A stretch of DNA of 57,432 nucleotides from assembly GCA_022340615.1 (NCBI GenBank), contig JAJDNO010000015.1, positions 1 to 57,432 of the forward strand. Direction: 5' to 3'. How positions within the stretch are numbered: the stretch's first letter is position 1; the number at the start of each line of letters is the position of its first letter. The translations under genes and the position numbers were made by a program. The notes beneath the pieces were generated by a model. That model did not search any database, was not told the DNA's origin, and saw nothing but the letters and a program-made list of their open reading frames with translations. Shown here in pieces: positions 17,377 through 26,935 of this stretch. Source of the stretch: Gallionella sp. (GTDB lineage Bacteria; Pseudomonadota; Gammaproteobacteria; Burkholderiales; Gallionellaceae).

Positions 17377-18711
17377 ATGCCAGCACTTACCGATCAGCAA
17401 GCCTATGACTACATCATCAAACTGCTCAACGCCATGAGCAAGGCGGGCGGCTCCGACCTGTTCATCTCCGCCGATTTCCCGCCCAGCATGAAGTCGCACG
17501 GCGAAATGCAGCCGATGACCACGCAAAAGCTTACCGGCGACATCACGCGCCAGCTCGCGCATGCGCTGATGAATGAAAGCCAGCGTGCGGAGTTCGAGAA
17601 AGAGATGGAATGCAACTTTGCCATTTCCGTTCCGGGCGTTTCGCGTTTCCGTGTCAACGTGTTTGTCCAGCTGCAGAATGTCGGCATGGTCATCCGCACC
17701 ATCGCGGCCGAGATACCCAACTTCGAAAAGCTCATGCTGCCGGAAGTTCTCAAGGACGTGATCATGAACAAGCGCGGGCTGGTGCTGGTGGTCGGCGGCA
17801 CCGGTTCGGGCAAATCCACCTCGCTGGCCGCGATGATCGATCACCGCAACCGCACCTCCAAGGGCCACATCATCACGGTCGAGGATCCGGTGGAATACGT
17901 GCACCAGTCCCAGAAATCGCTGATTACCCACCGCGAAGTCGGGGTCGATACGCACAGCTGGCATCACGCGCTGAAGAATACGCTGCGCCAGGCGCCGGAC
18001 GTTATCCTGATCGGCGAGATACGCGATGCGGAAACCATGGAACACGCAATCGCGTTTGCCGAGACCGGCCACCTGTGCCTGGGTACGCTGCATGCGAACA
18101 GCACCAACCAGACCCTGGACCGCATCATCAATTTCTTCCCCGAAGAGCGGCGCAACCAGCTGCTGATGGACCTTTCCGCGAACCTGCGCGCACTGATCTC
18201 GCAGCGGCTGGTGCGTACCCCGGACGGCAAGGGACGCAGAGCCGCGATCGAAATCCTGCTCAACACGCCGACCATAGCCGACAAGATATTCAAGGGTGAT
18301 TTCCACGAGATCAAGGAAATCATGGAGAAATCTCGCGAGCTCGGGATGCGCACCTTCGACTGGTCGTTGTTCGAGCTGTACAACGATGGCCATATCGGCT
18401 ACGAGGAGGCGATACGCAATGCCGATTCGGCGAACGAACTGCGCCTGAACATCAAGCTCAAGAGCAAGCGCGGCGAGCCTGGCGGGGTCTCAGGCGAGTC
18501 GACCCTGACTCTGCACGAGTACAAGAGTCCGGAAGAACTGGAAGAAGAACGGAAAAAGGAACTGGCAGCCCAGGAAGAGAAAAAGCGCAAGTACGATGCT
18601 GAGCAACTGGCCAAGCTTCAGCAGGAAATGCAGCAGCTGGAGAAGGCAAGGCAGGAAAGTTCTGAGCAACCTGCGGTGCAACAGGATAAAATCCAGCTGG
18701 CAATCGATTAA
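17377..18711 (+). CDS. pilU: Type IV pilus retraction ATPase, PilU-like
   Basis: A 444-residue AAA-type secretion ATPase: Walker A GGTGSGKST (140-148), the His box and Walker B (GEIRDAETM), and AGTLHAN-like switch (LCLGTLHANST). N-terminal motif GGSDLFISADFPPSMK is typical of PilU rather than PilT. A 70-residue C-terminal tail rich in Glu, Lys and Gln, predicted to be coiled coil, extends past the normal family end. AAGGAAA upstream supports the ATG at 17377. No pilT is next to it here; two unknown genes follow. Confidence 0.9.
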   Translation: MPALTDQQAYDYIIKLLNAMSKAGGSDLFISADFPPSMKSHGEMQPMTTQKLTGDITRQLAHALMNESQRAEFEKEMECNFAISVPGVSRFRVNVFVQLQNVGMVIRTIAAEIPNFEKLMLPEVLKDVIMNKRGLVLVVGGTGSGKSTSLAAMIDHRNRTSKGHIITVEDPVEYVHQSQKSLITHREVGVDTHSWHHALKNTLRQAPDVILIGEIRDAETMEHAIAFAETGHLCLGTLHANSTNQTLDRIINFFPEERRNQLLMDLSANLRALISQRLVRTPDGKGRRAAIEILLNTPTIADKIFKGDFHEIKEIMEKSRELGMRTFDWSLFELYNDGHIGYEEAIRNADSANELRLNIKLKSKRGEPGGVSGESTLTLHEYKSPEELEEERKKELAAQEEKKRKYDAEQLAKLQQEMQQLEKARQESSEQPAVQQDKIQLAID

Positions 18712-18788
18712 CCGTGATGCACGATACAAGCCGGGACCGGCCGGTAGTCACGAAGCGGATCGACGATCAAATTCAAAGGGAAGCATAG

Positions 18789-19502
18789 ATGGGTTACGAA
18801 ATCAGCCAATTCGACATTTCGGATCGCCAATTGCTGGGAAGCGATCCGCAGCCGAAAACGGCAAAGGCCTCGGATATCGGAGAAGCGAAGGTCACCCGCA
18901 CTTTTTTCGGCGGGGCCAGGGTCAGGGTGATACGCGAGCAGGACAGGAAGCGCCGTTCATGGCTGTTGACGGTGCTGCTGGCGATCGCAATTGCAATCGT
19001 GGCATGGCAGGGGTGGGTGATTATTCTACGGGTGGAAAACGAGCCTCCGCCGGTTCCATTGAGCGATCGGATAATAGTAAGCCCGCCGGTTTTCCGCCCT
19101 GCACACATTGCACCCGATCCGCATCCATCCAGCCGCAGACAGGAATCGCTGATCCAGTCCGAAATTGACAGCATGCTGTCGGGCCCGTTGCCGCGGCATC
19201 CTCCGCAGGCGTTGAAGGACACTGTGAAAGTGGCCGAAAAGCCGGCCATTTCCGATGCTGGCAAGCCGGCCTCAACAGTGAAGACGACAGCCGCGAATAA
19301 TACGGCGCTGAAACAGCCCGCGGGACAACAGCAGAGCAACCCGTCGGTTACGATACGGCCTGAAACGAAAATCGTCTCAACGACCAAGTCCGCAGCAAAC
19401 CAGCAGAATCCGCTTGCTGAACCATCGGTCGGCGGAAGCGCTGCGGCACCGTTGCCGACAGGTAGCGGGCAGCCCACGGGTTCGGCCAAGGCGCAAGAAT
19501 AA
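18789..19502 (+). CDS. Hypothetical single-pass membrane protein downstream of pilU
   Basis: A 237-residue protein with a cytoplasmic N-terminus (1-55, basic near the membrane: DRKRRS), one membrane helix (about 58-80, LLTVLLAIAIAIVAWQGWV) and a long low-complexity periplasmic part rich in Pro, Ala, Thr, Ser and Gln. I recognise no domain. It starts 77 bp after pilU with AAAGGGAAG upstream, so it may be part of the same unit. The composition suggests an extended linker, perhaps in a cell-wall or pilus-linked role, which is only inference. Confidence 0.65.
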   Translation: MGYEISQFDISDRQLLGSDPQPKTAKASDIGEAKVTRTFFGGARVRVIREQDRKRRSWLLTVLLAIAIAIVAWQGWVIILRVENEPPPVPLSDRIIVSPPVFRPAHIAPDPHPSSRRQESLIQSEIDSMLSGPLPRHPPQALKDTVKVAEKPAISDAGKPASTVKTTAANNTALKQPAGQQQSNPSVTIRPETKIVSTTKSAANQQNPLAEPSVGGSAAAPLPTGSGQPTGSAKAQE

Positions 19503-19590
19503 ACAGCGCGGCCCGTGTTTGCCGTGACTGCGGCACGCCTGTATGCATCGCAGGGTTTAGCGGATTTTTCGGTTACACGAGAGGTGGGCT

Positions 19591-19968
19591 ATGACAAAGC
19601 CGGATCAGACGACGATCAAGGTGCGCGCCTACGAGGACAAAACGGCAGTCGCTGAAGCTCAAAGCAATCTCAGCGAGGAGCAGAATATCGCGCTGGATCT
19701 GGTAAAGCGGAATGCACAGCTGCAGGAAGAAAAGAACCGGTCGTTCGAGCTTCAAAAAACAATCGCGCAATTGAAGGAAAGCCTGAAGCTGGAGCAGTCG
19801 AGAACGGCAGAGCTGGAAAATGCGCTCGCCGCTCTGGAAGTCCGGCTGACAGAACTGGCCGAACAGGATAACGCCAGCAAGCTCGCCGAGCTGGAAACCA
19901 AGGTTATCGCGCTGACCGGCGCGCTTGGCAGGATTTCGGAAATTGCCGCGGAGACTAAAGCCAGCTAG
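19591..19968 (+). CDS. Hypothetical coiled-coil protein
   Basis: A 125-residue soluble protein that is almost wholly heptad-like helix from about residue 15 to 115 (many E, L, K, A, Q; segments such as ELQKTIAQLKESLKLEQ). No signal peptide is seen. The GAGAGGTGG upstream supports the ATG at 19591. It is the last gene of the pilU group and converges with the class V aminotransferase gene 18 bp away. No function can be assigned. Confidence 0.65.
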   Translation: MTKPDQTTIKVRAYEDKTAVAEAQSNLSEEQNIALDLVKRNAQLQEEKNRSFELQKTIAQLKESLKLEQSRTAELENALAALEVRLTELAEQDNASKLAELETKVIALTGALGRISEIAAETKAS

Positions 19969-19986
19969 TTTTATCCAGATCGATGA

Positions 19987-21135
19987 TCACCCGATCAGCT
20001 CCTGCAATCCATCAATCAGCCGCTCTACATCAAGTTCGCTGACATGCAGATGGGGTGCAACGCGCAGCGAGTTGCCGCGCTGGCTGATGTAGATGTCCCT
20101 GGTCCTGAGTTCCGTCACCAGATCCACCGTGCAGGTTTCCGGCAATAGAGCGCCGAACAGGTGCGGGCAGCGCTGATTCTCATCGGGAACACGGCAGCCC
20201 AGTTGTTGCAGATGCACCGAGATTTTCGCGTTGATTGACGCGAGCGATGCGGCGATGTTTTCCACACCCCAGATCCTTAATTGCTCCAGTGCGGCAATCG
20301 CACCCGGCAGGATGGTCGGGGTGCATTTCTCGCCGACGTCGAAGCGGCGCGCGCCGGGCATGTAGCGATCGGAATACTTTGTCAGCGCGGCGATGTCTTC
20401 CGCGTTTTCGCGCGCCAGCCAGGTCTCCTCCAGCGGACGCGCATCGCGCCAGCGTTCCGCCACATACAGCAGGCCGAAACCGTAAGGGCACAGCAGCCAC
20501 TTGTATCCCGCCGCGACCAGGAAATCCGGCCGGATTTCCTCAAGGGGCAGGGGGCTGGCTCCCAGCGTCTGTGTTGCATCCACGGCCAGGATGCTGCCCG
20601 AAGAACGGCAGGCACTGCCGATTTCGTGCAGGTTGATATACGCGCCGTTCATCCAGTGACACGAGGAAATCGCGACTACCCTGACCGATGCATCGATGAA
20701 TTCCAGTATCGCCCGCGTCCAGTTACCGTCCGCGGGCGCAGGCACCGTAACCAGGACCGCGCCGGTTTCCTGCGCCGTCCTGCGCCAGGGCAGCACAACG
20801 CTGGGGAATTCATCGGCAATCACCACTATGCGGTCGCCCGCTTTCAGGTGCGGTTCCACTGCGCGTGCAGCAGTGCTCATGCCGTAGCTCGCTGCAGGTA
20901 TCACCGCATAGCCATACGCATCGCCGCCGAAAATTTCGGCAGACAGCCGGCGTATTGTTTCTGCATCGTCGAAAAAACTCTGCGGAGTCCGCTCCCAGGG
21001 ATGGCTCTTGCTGCGTACACCTTCGTGCAGGCGGCGCTGCGATTCATTCAGCAGCGGCGAATTGGACGCGCAATTGAAATAGGCGATGTCGTCGGGGATG
21101 TCGAAGAGGTGGCGCTGGGAGGTGAGCAGGGGCAT
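19987..21135 (-). CDS. Class V aminotransferase-like PLP enzyme
   Basis: A fold-type I PLP protein of 382 residues from ATG 21135, where the family motif SQRHLFDIPDDIAYFNCA begins; an in-frame ATG at 21201 would add 22 residues. The PLP lysine is in AAGYKWLLCPYG and the preceding acidic residue in LAVDATQTLGA. It belongs with the cysteine desulfurase/kynureninase-like class V group, but no catalytic cysteine loop typical of IscS is visible. Substrate unknown. It should not be taken as the missing partner of IscR without evidence. Confidence 0.8.
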   Translation of the reverse strand: MPLLTSQRHLFDIPDDIAYFNCASNSPLLNESQRRLHEGVRSKSHPWERTPQSFFDDAETIRRLSAEIFGGDAYGYAVIPAASYGMSTAARAVEPHLKAGDRIVVIADEFPSVVLPWRRTAQETGAVLVTVPAPADGNWTRAILEFIDASVRVVAISSCHWMNGAYINLHEIGSACRSSGSILAVDATQTLGASPLPLEEIRPDFLVAAGYKWLLCPYGFGLLYVAERWRDARPLEETWLARENAEDIAALTKYSDRYMPGARRFDVGEKCTPTILPGAIAALEQLRIWGVENIAASLASINAKISVHLQQLGCRVPDENQRCPHLFGALLPETCTVDLVTELRTRDIYISQRGNSLRVAPHLHVSELDVERLIDGLQELIG

Positions 21136-21268
21136 GGCTAGGCTGTCCGGCACATCGATAGAGTCAGGATTGTAGCCTAACGCAATCACCTTCTCCGACA
21201 CATTGGTTTAAATTGTGATTGCCACAGCGACCGTGGAAATATCAGGACCACTCCTGCGGAATGGACGA

Positions 21269-21961
21269 CTAGAAACGCAATTCCAGCGCATCGCACAGGA
21301 AGCGCATGACAGGCTCGGCGTGCTTGAACCGCTCCACCACCAGCGTTCGGAAATTATTCGAGGTCACATCCTTCGCGCTCAATGCTGCAAGGCCGATGAA
21401 ATCCTTGCGTTTCAGGTCTTCGACCAGCGGATGATCCTTTGCGAAGCCGCGCGGCGCGTTGGCGAGCGCATCGCCGACCAGCGCGAAGTGCTTGTTGAAA
21501 GTCCTGTCGTCGCGCGCCTTCATCCATGCCGCGGATTTGTTCACGATGCCCTCGCGTATTCTGAACAGCACATCCGGGTCGGGATGCCACAAACCCGCGG
21601 CGACAAAGCATTCGCCGGGTGCGATGTGAACGTAATAGCCGGGCGCATGGATGTCCTTGCCGACCTCGTGGCGAAACTGGATGCCAATGTTGGTCTTGTA
21701 CGGCGTCTTGTCGCGGCTGAAGCGCAGGTTGCGCTGCACGCGCAGGAGCGAGCCGCCTGCCTTTTTCGGCAGCGCACGGAAATGCGGCGAGATCGCGGAC
21801 AGCTCAATGGCCATGTCGGAAATGAATTCCAGCGCAGGCTCGCGCACCAGGTCCTCGTAGTCCTGCTTGTGCGCTTCGAACCACTCGCGGCGGTTGTTGT
21901 CCGCGAGGGAAGAGAGGAAGGCGAAGGTGGGTTTGGTGAAGTAACGGTCAGCCAGGGTCAT
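21269..21961 (-). CDS. DUF2461 (TIGR02453) family protein
   Basis: A 230-residue protein with the family pattern: a first helix after TLADRYFTKPTFAFLSSLADNNRREWF-type N-terminus, the RFSRDKTPYKTNIGIQF core and HIAPGECFVAAGLWHPDP. Function of the family is not established. The ATG at 21961 overlaps the stop of the upstream small gene (ATGA), so the two are translated together. Confidence 0.85.
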   Translation of the reverse strand: MTLADRYFTKPTFAFLSSLADNNRREWFEAHKQDYEDLVREPALEFISDMAIELSAISPHFRALPKKAGGSLLRVQRNLRFSRDKTPYKTNIGIQFRHEVGKDIHAPGYYVHIAPGECFVAAGLWHPDPDVLFRIREGIVNKSAAWMKARDDRTFNKHFALVGDALANAPRGFAKDHPLVEDLKRKDFIGLAALSAKDVTSNNFRTLVVERFKHAEPVMRFLCDALELRF

Positions 21962-22188
21962 AGCCCAACCATCGTGGCGACCGGATCGAGCTTGCGTACC
22001 ATCTGCAGCAGCTCCATCCCTTCGATCGCCGCGGGGTCGTATTTGACCATCAGAGCATGGCTGTGCGAGTGATGGCTGAATTCTGCACAGTCCACCCCGA
22101 TACGGCCCTCCAGCCATTTAGTTATTCTGGTTTTATCCTGCGCTTCGAGTTCCGGGTGTACATGGATAATCATGTCAGCAGTGTTCAT
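21958..22188 (-). CDS. Small HMA-like (ferredoxin-fold) protein without the CxxC motif
   Basis: A 76-residue protein from ATG 22188, with AAGGAG seven bases upstream. The strand-helix-strand pattern (MIIHVHPELEAQ, ITKWLEGRIGV, ALMVKYDPAAI, LLQMVRKLDP) is that of heavy-metal-associated domains such as CopZ, but the metal-binding CxxC is absent. Instead there is a His-rich stretch HHSHSH near residue 39. It might still bind metal through His, but that is inference. Coupled to the DUF2461 gene. Confidence 0.65.
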   Translation of the reverse strand: MNTADMIIHVHPELEAQDKTRITKWLEGRIGVDCAEFSHHSHSHALMVKYDPAAIEGMELLQMVRKLDPVATMVGL

Positions 22189-22396
22189 GATCTTCTCCTT
22201 ACGTTCAGGGAAAAGGAAAGGACGGGCACATCTGCCGCATCCGCAAAATATTGTATGCCTGTCACGGGAGAATAAAAATAGATGACTGCAGTAGGGTTGT
22301 TGTGTGCGAGAGATTAATCCTTGCCTGAGCATCTTGATTGTTGTGGTGAAGTAACGATCATATTCCCATGCAACGGCTTGATCGTGTTAATAAACT

Positions 22397-22612
22397 ATGG
22401 TTTTGGCGTTATCATTCCGCCAGCTCCGGCGCGATGAACAGGACGGCTGGCGGCTGCATGTGCTCAATCCTGCCTATCCCGATGCGGCCATCTCCGGTCT
22501 GGATGCGATCCGCGGCGTGGTAACCCACAGGAAAAAGCCTGGCTCACGAAAATCCGTCAAATTCTTCGTGGAAGATCATCCCGGTGACGTGGCTGTTCTG
22601 CTACGCAGTTGA
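22397..22612 (+). CDS. Doubtful small open frame
   Basis: A 71-residue frame starting at ATG 22397, with no clear ribosome-binding site. The protein looks plausible in composition (RDEQDGWRLHVLNPAYPD, VTHRKKPGSRKSVKFF) but I recognise no family. It lies in a gene-poor gap just before a repeat element and might be a decayed gene remnant. Confidence 0.25.
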   Translation: MVLALSFRQLRRDEQDGWRLHVLNPAYPDAAISGLDAIRGVVTHRKKPGSRKSVKFFVEDHPGDVAVLLRS

Positions 22613-22680
22613 AACTACAGAAAGCAGCTGAACCGATATGCAGAATGCGAAGCTGCCCCTTTTATTAAACATCCAAATCA

Positions 22681-22945
22681 AAACCGCCGGGGGTTGCCCG
22701 GCAGCAAGTTACTTTTTCTTGCTTCGCCAAAGAAAAAGTAACCAAAAAGAAGGCGACCCCGGTTTGCCGCCCACTTCGTGGGTACCCTGCGTTGCTCGAC
22801 TGGTCAGGCGGCTGCGGAACTCGCGCTAGGCGCTCAGACAGTCCTCGCCGAACCCCCCTGACCAGCCTGCGCTACTCGGCGGCGCACAGGGGATAGAAAT
22901 TCAAAGCCTGAAATCGCAGGGTGGGCAACTTGTTGCCCACCAGAC
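22681..22945. repeat. Widespread intergenic repeat with hairpins, in the 510-bp gap before mutS
   Basis: This stretch matches, from memory, an intergenic repeat found in many beta- and gammaproteobacteria, recognised by the sequence around GCAAGTTAC...GCTTCGCC and the later CTCGCGCTAGGCGCTCAGAC. A perfect 13-bp-arm hairpin at 22708-22742 (GTTACTTTTTCTT-like arms) opens it and a 9-bp stem GTGGGCAAC-TT-GTTGCCCAC (22921-22940) lies at its end. The remainder of the gap to 23,123 shows nothing else. Frames across it are not genes. Confidence 0.7.
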
Positions 22946-23123
22946 TTAGCAAAAATTATGGCCTGTTCCGGATTGTTCGGATAAAAACACGCTTACGCAA
23001 ATCGCTTCCACGTTCCTCAATAGTCCATTATTGAACTGCATAAACTTCTTTACGCATTTCTTTCCAAAGCAGGTCGAATTTTTCCAGATTGATCGTCATG
23101 AATTGATCGTCATGACGAGATTA

Positions 23124-25673
23124 TTACACCAGCCTCTTCAACTGATACAACCTCTCCAGCGCTTCCTTCGGGCTGAGGTCATCCGGCTGCAGATCACGCA
23201 GCGATTGCAACACCGGATGCTCCTCCGGTTCTTCCGGTTCGACAACAGTCTTGTGGTCGAACAGGTCGCCCTGCGGATTCTGTGCGGCGCTGTTCTGCTC
23301 AAGCTTGAGCAGCTGTTTCTTCGCAGCACGGATCACGTCGTTCGGCACGCCGGCCAGCGCGGCGACCTGCAGGCCGTAACTCTGGCTGGCTGCGCCTTCG
23401 TTGACGCTGTGCAGGAACACGATGCTGTGCTGGTGTTCGATCGCAGCGAGGTGGACGTTGGACAGTTGCGCGAATTCTTCCGACAGCCGGGTCAGTTCGA
23501 AATAATGGGTCGCGAACAGCGTGTAGCTGCGGTTCCTTTCCAGCAAGTGGCGCGCGATCGCGTAGGCGAGCGCTAGGCCGTCGAAGGTGCTGGTGCCGCG
23601 CCCGATCTCGTCGACCAGCACCAGGCTCTGTTCCGTGGCGTTGTGCAGGATGTTGGCGGCTTCGGTCATCTCGACCATGAACGTCGATCTCCCGCTGGCG
23701 AGGTCGTCCGATGCGCCGATGCGGGTGAATATCTGGTCGATCTCGCCGAGCACGGCCGTTTGCGCCGGCACGAAACAGCCGACATGCGCGAGCAATGCGA
23801 TCAGCGCGACCTGGCGCATGTAGGTGGATTTGCCGCCCATGTTCGGGCCGGTGATCAGCAGCATGCGGCGCTTTTCGTTCAGCGTGGTGTCGTTCGAAGT
23901 GAAGGTGTCGACCTGTGCTTCTACGACCGGATGGCGGCCCTTCGTTATGCTGATCTGCGGGTCGTCGGAAAACTGCGGCGCACTGAAATTCAGCGTAGCG
24001 GCTCTTTCTGCAAATGTGGCGAGCACATCAAGTTCGGCAATCGCGGCGGCTATGCGCTGCAGTTGCGGGATGAACGGTGCGAGTTGATCCAGCAGCTGCT
24101 CGTAGAGGAACTTCTCGCGCGCCAGCGCGCGTTCGTTCGCGGACAGCGCCTTGTCCTCGAATGTCTTCAGCTCCGGCGTGATGTAGCGTTCGGCGTTTTT
24201 CAGCGTCTGCCGGCGGCGGTAGTCGTCGGGCACGTTGGCGCTATGCGCCTGACTTACCTCGATGTAAAAACCGTGCACGCGGTTGTATTCAACCTTGAGC
24301 GCGGCGATGCCGGTGCGCGCGCGTTCGCGTGTTTCCAGCGCGAGCAGGAAATCGCCGCAGTTGGTCTGGATGCCGCGCAGCTCGTCCAGTTCGGCGTCGT
24401 ACCCGTCCGCTATCACGCCGCCTTCGCGCAACACCGAGGAAGGTTCGGCACGCAGTGAGTCTTTGAGAATGGAAACCAGCAGGGCATCGGCCTGCAGCGC
24501 ATCTGTCAGCGTATTGATCAGCGGCGCTGCGCAGGCTGCCAGCGTCTCATGAAGCTGCGGCATCTTTGTGAGCGTATCGCGCAAACCGGACAGGTCGCGC
24601 GGACGCGCGCTGCGCAATGCGATGCGGGCAGTGATGCGCTCCACGTCGACGCAGGGTTTGAGGTGTTCGTGTACCGGGTGGAACAACTCGCCGAGTTTGT
24701 TGACTGCATCGAGTCTTTCATTCAGTACGGCGCGGTCGCGCAGCGGGTGATGCAACCAGTGGTGCAACAGGCGGCTGCCCATGTTGGTCGCACAACGGTC
24801 CAGCTGTGACAGCAGCGTGGGTGCCGCTTCGCCGCGCAGCGTCTGGGTGATTTCCAGGTTGCGCCGCGTCGCGGCATCCATGCGCACATATCGGTCCGCG
24901 TTGTATACCTGAACGCCGCGGATATGACTGATGGCCCGGCCCTGCGTGAGCCTGGCATAACCGAGCAGCGCACCGGCCGCTTCCAGCCCGACGGTGAAGT
25001 CATTGCAGCCGAATCCGGCCAGATCGAGCGTGGCGAACTGCTGGCACAGCGCGCGCCGTGAAGCTTCAAGATCGAAATGCCAGTCCGGCAGCGCCTTGAC
25101 CGGAGCATTGCTGGGCGGCACATCGCCATTCTCGGTGTGCAGGATTTCGGAAGGCTGCAGCCGTTCCAGTTCGGCGGCCAGGTTCTCCGGTCTGGTTTCG
25201 CTGACGAAGAACCGGCCCGAAGCCAGGTTCAGCCAGGCCAGGCCCAGTTTGCCGTGATGCTCGTGCAGCGCCAGCAACAGGCTGTCGCGCTTCTCTTCCA
25301 GCAGCGCGGAATCGGTCACGGTGCCGGGTGTCACGATGCGAACCACCTTGCGTTCTACCGGCCCCTTGCTTGCTGCAGGATCGCCGATCTGCTCGCAGAT
25401 CGCTACGGATTCGCCCATCTTCACCAGCCGTGCCAGATATTGTTCGGCGGCGTGGTAGGGCACCCCGGCCATCTTGATCGGCGCGCCATTGGATGCACCG
25501 CGCTGGGTCAGCGTGATATCGAGCAGTCCGGCCGCGCGCACTGCATCGTCATGGAACAGCTCGTAGAAATCGCCCATGCGGTAAAACAGCAGCATGTCGG
25601 GATGTTCCGCCTTGATGCGCAGGTATTGCTGCATCATCGGTGTGTGCTTTGAACTGGAATTTGTGAGGCTCAT
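23124..25673 (-). CDS. mutS: DNA mismatch repair protein MutS
   Basis: The 849-residue protein binds base mismatches. The mismatch-recognition FYE motif is in GDFYELF near residue 36, the Walker [10 protein letters not shown] in the C-terminal ATPase is intact, followed by [12 protein letters not shown] (Walker B/signature) and FATHYFELT. The length is normal. It is a single gene without a mutL neighbour here, and is divergent from the GGDEF protein gene. Confidence 0.97.
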   Translation of the reverse strand: MSLTNSSSKHTPMMQQYLRIKAEHPDMLLFYRMGDFYELFHDDAVRAAGLLDITLTQRGASNGAPIKMAGVPYHAAEQYLARLVKMGESVAICEQIGDPAASKGPVERKVVRIVTPGTVTDSALLEEKRDSLLLALHEHHGKLGLAWLNLASGRFFVSETRPENLAAELERLQPSEILHTENGDVPPSNAPVKALPDWHFDLEASRRALCQQFATLDLAGFGCNDFTVGLEAAGALLGYARLTQGRAISHIRGVQVYNADRYVRMDAATRRNLEITQTLRGEAAPTLLSQLDRCATNMGSRLLHHWLHHPLRDRAVLNERLDAVNKLGELFHPVHEHLKPCVDVERITARIALRSARPRDLSGLRDTLTKMPQLHETLAACAAPLINTLTDALQADALLVSILKDSLRAEPSSVLREGGVIADGYDAELDELRGIQTNCGDFLLALETRERARTGIAALKVEYNRVHGFYIEVSQAHSANVPDDYRRRQTLKNAERYITPELKTFEDKALSANERALAREKFLYEQLLDQLAPFIPQLQRIAAAIAELDVLATFAERAATLNFSAPQFSDDPQISITKGRHPVVEAQVDTFTSNDTTLNEKRRMLLITGPNMGGKSTYMRQVALIALLAHVGCFVPAQTAVLGEIDQIFTRIGASDDLASGRSTFMVEMTEAANILHNATEQSLVLVDEIGRGTSTFDGLALAYAIARHLLERNRSYTLFATHYFELTRLSEEFAQLSNVHLAAIEHQHSIVFLHSVNEGAASQSYGLQVAALAGVPNDVIRAAKKQLLKLEQNSAAQNPQGDLFDHKTVVEPEEPEEHPVLQSLRDLQPDDLSPKEALERLYQLKRLV

Positions 25674-25789
25674 TTTTCGCGGGGAAATGGCTGGGTTCTA
25701 TCGTGATTTAAAGTTATCATGCCGGTACAGAAGTGGAAAGCGAAGTTTGATCGAAACGATACAGGCTTCCGCAATTGGAAGGGTAATCG

Positions 25790-26926
25790 ATGCGCGACAT
25801 TCAGCACCCGCTGAAAATATTCCTGATTTTGCTAGCCTTTATTTTTCTGGTCGAGTTGAGCATTATGTACATGCTCGCCATAGTCGAGGACAAACCCACA
25901 GTCGACTGGAAAGAAGCAATTCTCGATGCGACCCTGCTGACCGGGCTGTGCATTCCGTTCTTTTGGTATTTCGTCACCAGGCCACTGAAACATGCGCTGG
26001 AACTGGAAAGCCTCAAGTCGCACAAGATCCTGGAAATGGCTGCTGAAGGAATCGTCAGCATTGATACTGAAGGCAAATTGCTGTCCTTAAATCAAGCCGC
26101 ACAGAAGATATTCGGATTTGGCGAGGAGGAGGTAATCGGAAAGAATGTCTCGATGCTGATGCCGCCGCCGCACCGCGAGAATCACGACAACTATCTGTCG
26201 CGCTATCTGTTGACCGGAGAGGCGCATGCAATCGGCAAAACCATGGAATTGGAGGGGCGGCGCAAGGATGGCATTGCATTCCCGCTGGAATTGTCGATAT
26301 CCGAGATCAAGTACGGTAATGCTCACTTTTTTACCGCGGTTATGCGCGACATCAGCGAGCAGAAACTCGCGCTAAAGCGCATCGAGCAATTGGCTCACTA
26401 CGACGAGCTTACACACTTGCCGAACCGCAGCCTGTTTTACGACCGGCTCAGACAGGCCATCTCCCAGGCGAAACGCAGCAAGAGCAGTATTGCGCTGTTT
26501 TACATCGATCTGGACGGTTTCAAGAAAGTAAACGACACCAAGGGACACCACATAGGGGACTTGCTGCTGAAGCAGACGGCCGAACGTTTGCGCCTTTGCG
26601 TTCGGGAAAGCGACACGCTGGCGCGCATCGGCGGCGATGAGTTCACGGTTCTGCTGAACGATGCTCATGAGCGTGAACATGTCGAGATGATGGCGAATAA
26701 AATCATCAACTCCATCGATCAAACGTTCAATCTGGAAGGATTGACAGCGCGTATTGGCGCGAGTATCGGAATTTCGCGCTATCCCGACGATGCGCAAACG
26801 GTCGGCACCTTGCTGATTGTGGCCGACAAGGCCATGTATGCCGCCAAGGCGGCGGGCAAGAACACTTTCCGATTCGGTTCTTCCGGAGATTCGACCGGGG
26901 TGTATTCGATACCTAAGCGCGTTTAG
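25790..26926 (+). CDS. Membrane-bound PAS-GGDEF diguanylate cyclase, possible haem sensor
   Basis: A 378-residue protein: two N-terminal membrane helices (about 8-32 and 45-62), a PAS domain (75-190) and a GGDEF domain (GGDEF 281-285). An intact inhibitory site RESD (272-275) lies five residues before GGDEF. It should make cyclic di-GMP. The PAS domain carries the FixL-like pattern NHDNYLSRY (H132, R138) and EAHAIG (H146); H132 matches the haem-ligand position of FixL by alignment from memory. The residue that aligns with the distal arginine of FixL is methionine (M152). Confidence 0.9.
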   Translation: MRDIQHPLKIFLILLAFIFLVELSIMYMLAIVEDKPTVDWKEAILDATLLTGLCIPFFWYFVTRPLKHALELESLKSHKILEMAAEGIVSIDTEGKLLSLNQAAQKIFGFGEEEVIGKNVSMLMPPPHRENHDNYLSRYLLTGEAHAIGKTMELEGRRKDGIAFPLELSISEIKYGNAHFFTAVMRDISEQKLALKRIEQLAHYDELTHLPNRSLFYDRLRQAISQAKRSKSSIALFYIDLDGFKKVNDTKGHHIGDLLLKQTAERLRLCVRESDTLARIGGDEFTVLLNDAHEREHVEMMANKIINSIDQTFNLEGLTARIGASIGISRYPDDAQTVGTLLIVADKAMYAAKAAGKNTFRFGSSGDSTGVYSIPKRV

Positions 26927-26935
26927 CCCTGAGCG

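Noticed and set aside
19987-21135. IscS-like cysteine desulfurase
   Set aside because: The class V fold and lysine are present, but the IscS cysteine loop motif is not visible and the family N-terminus differs.
22638-22829. 63-residue frame inside the intergenic repeat
   Set aside because: It falls across a repeat known to be mis-annotated as coding; the start is weak and the protein is only the translated hairpin.
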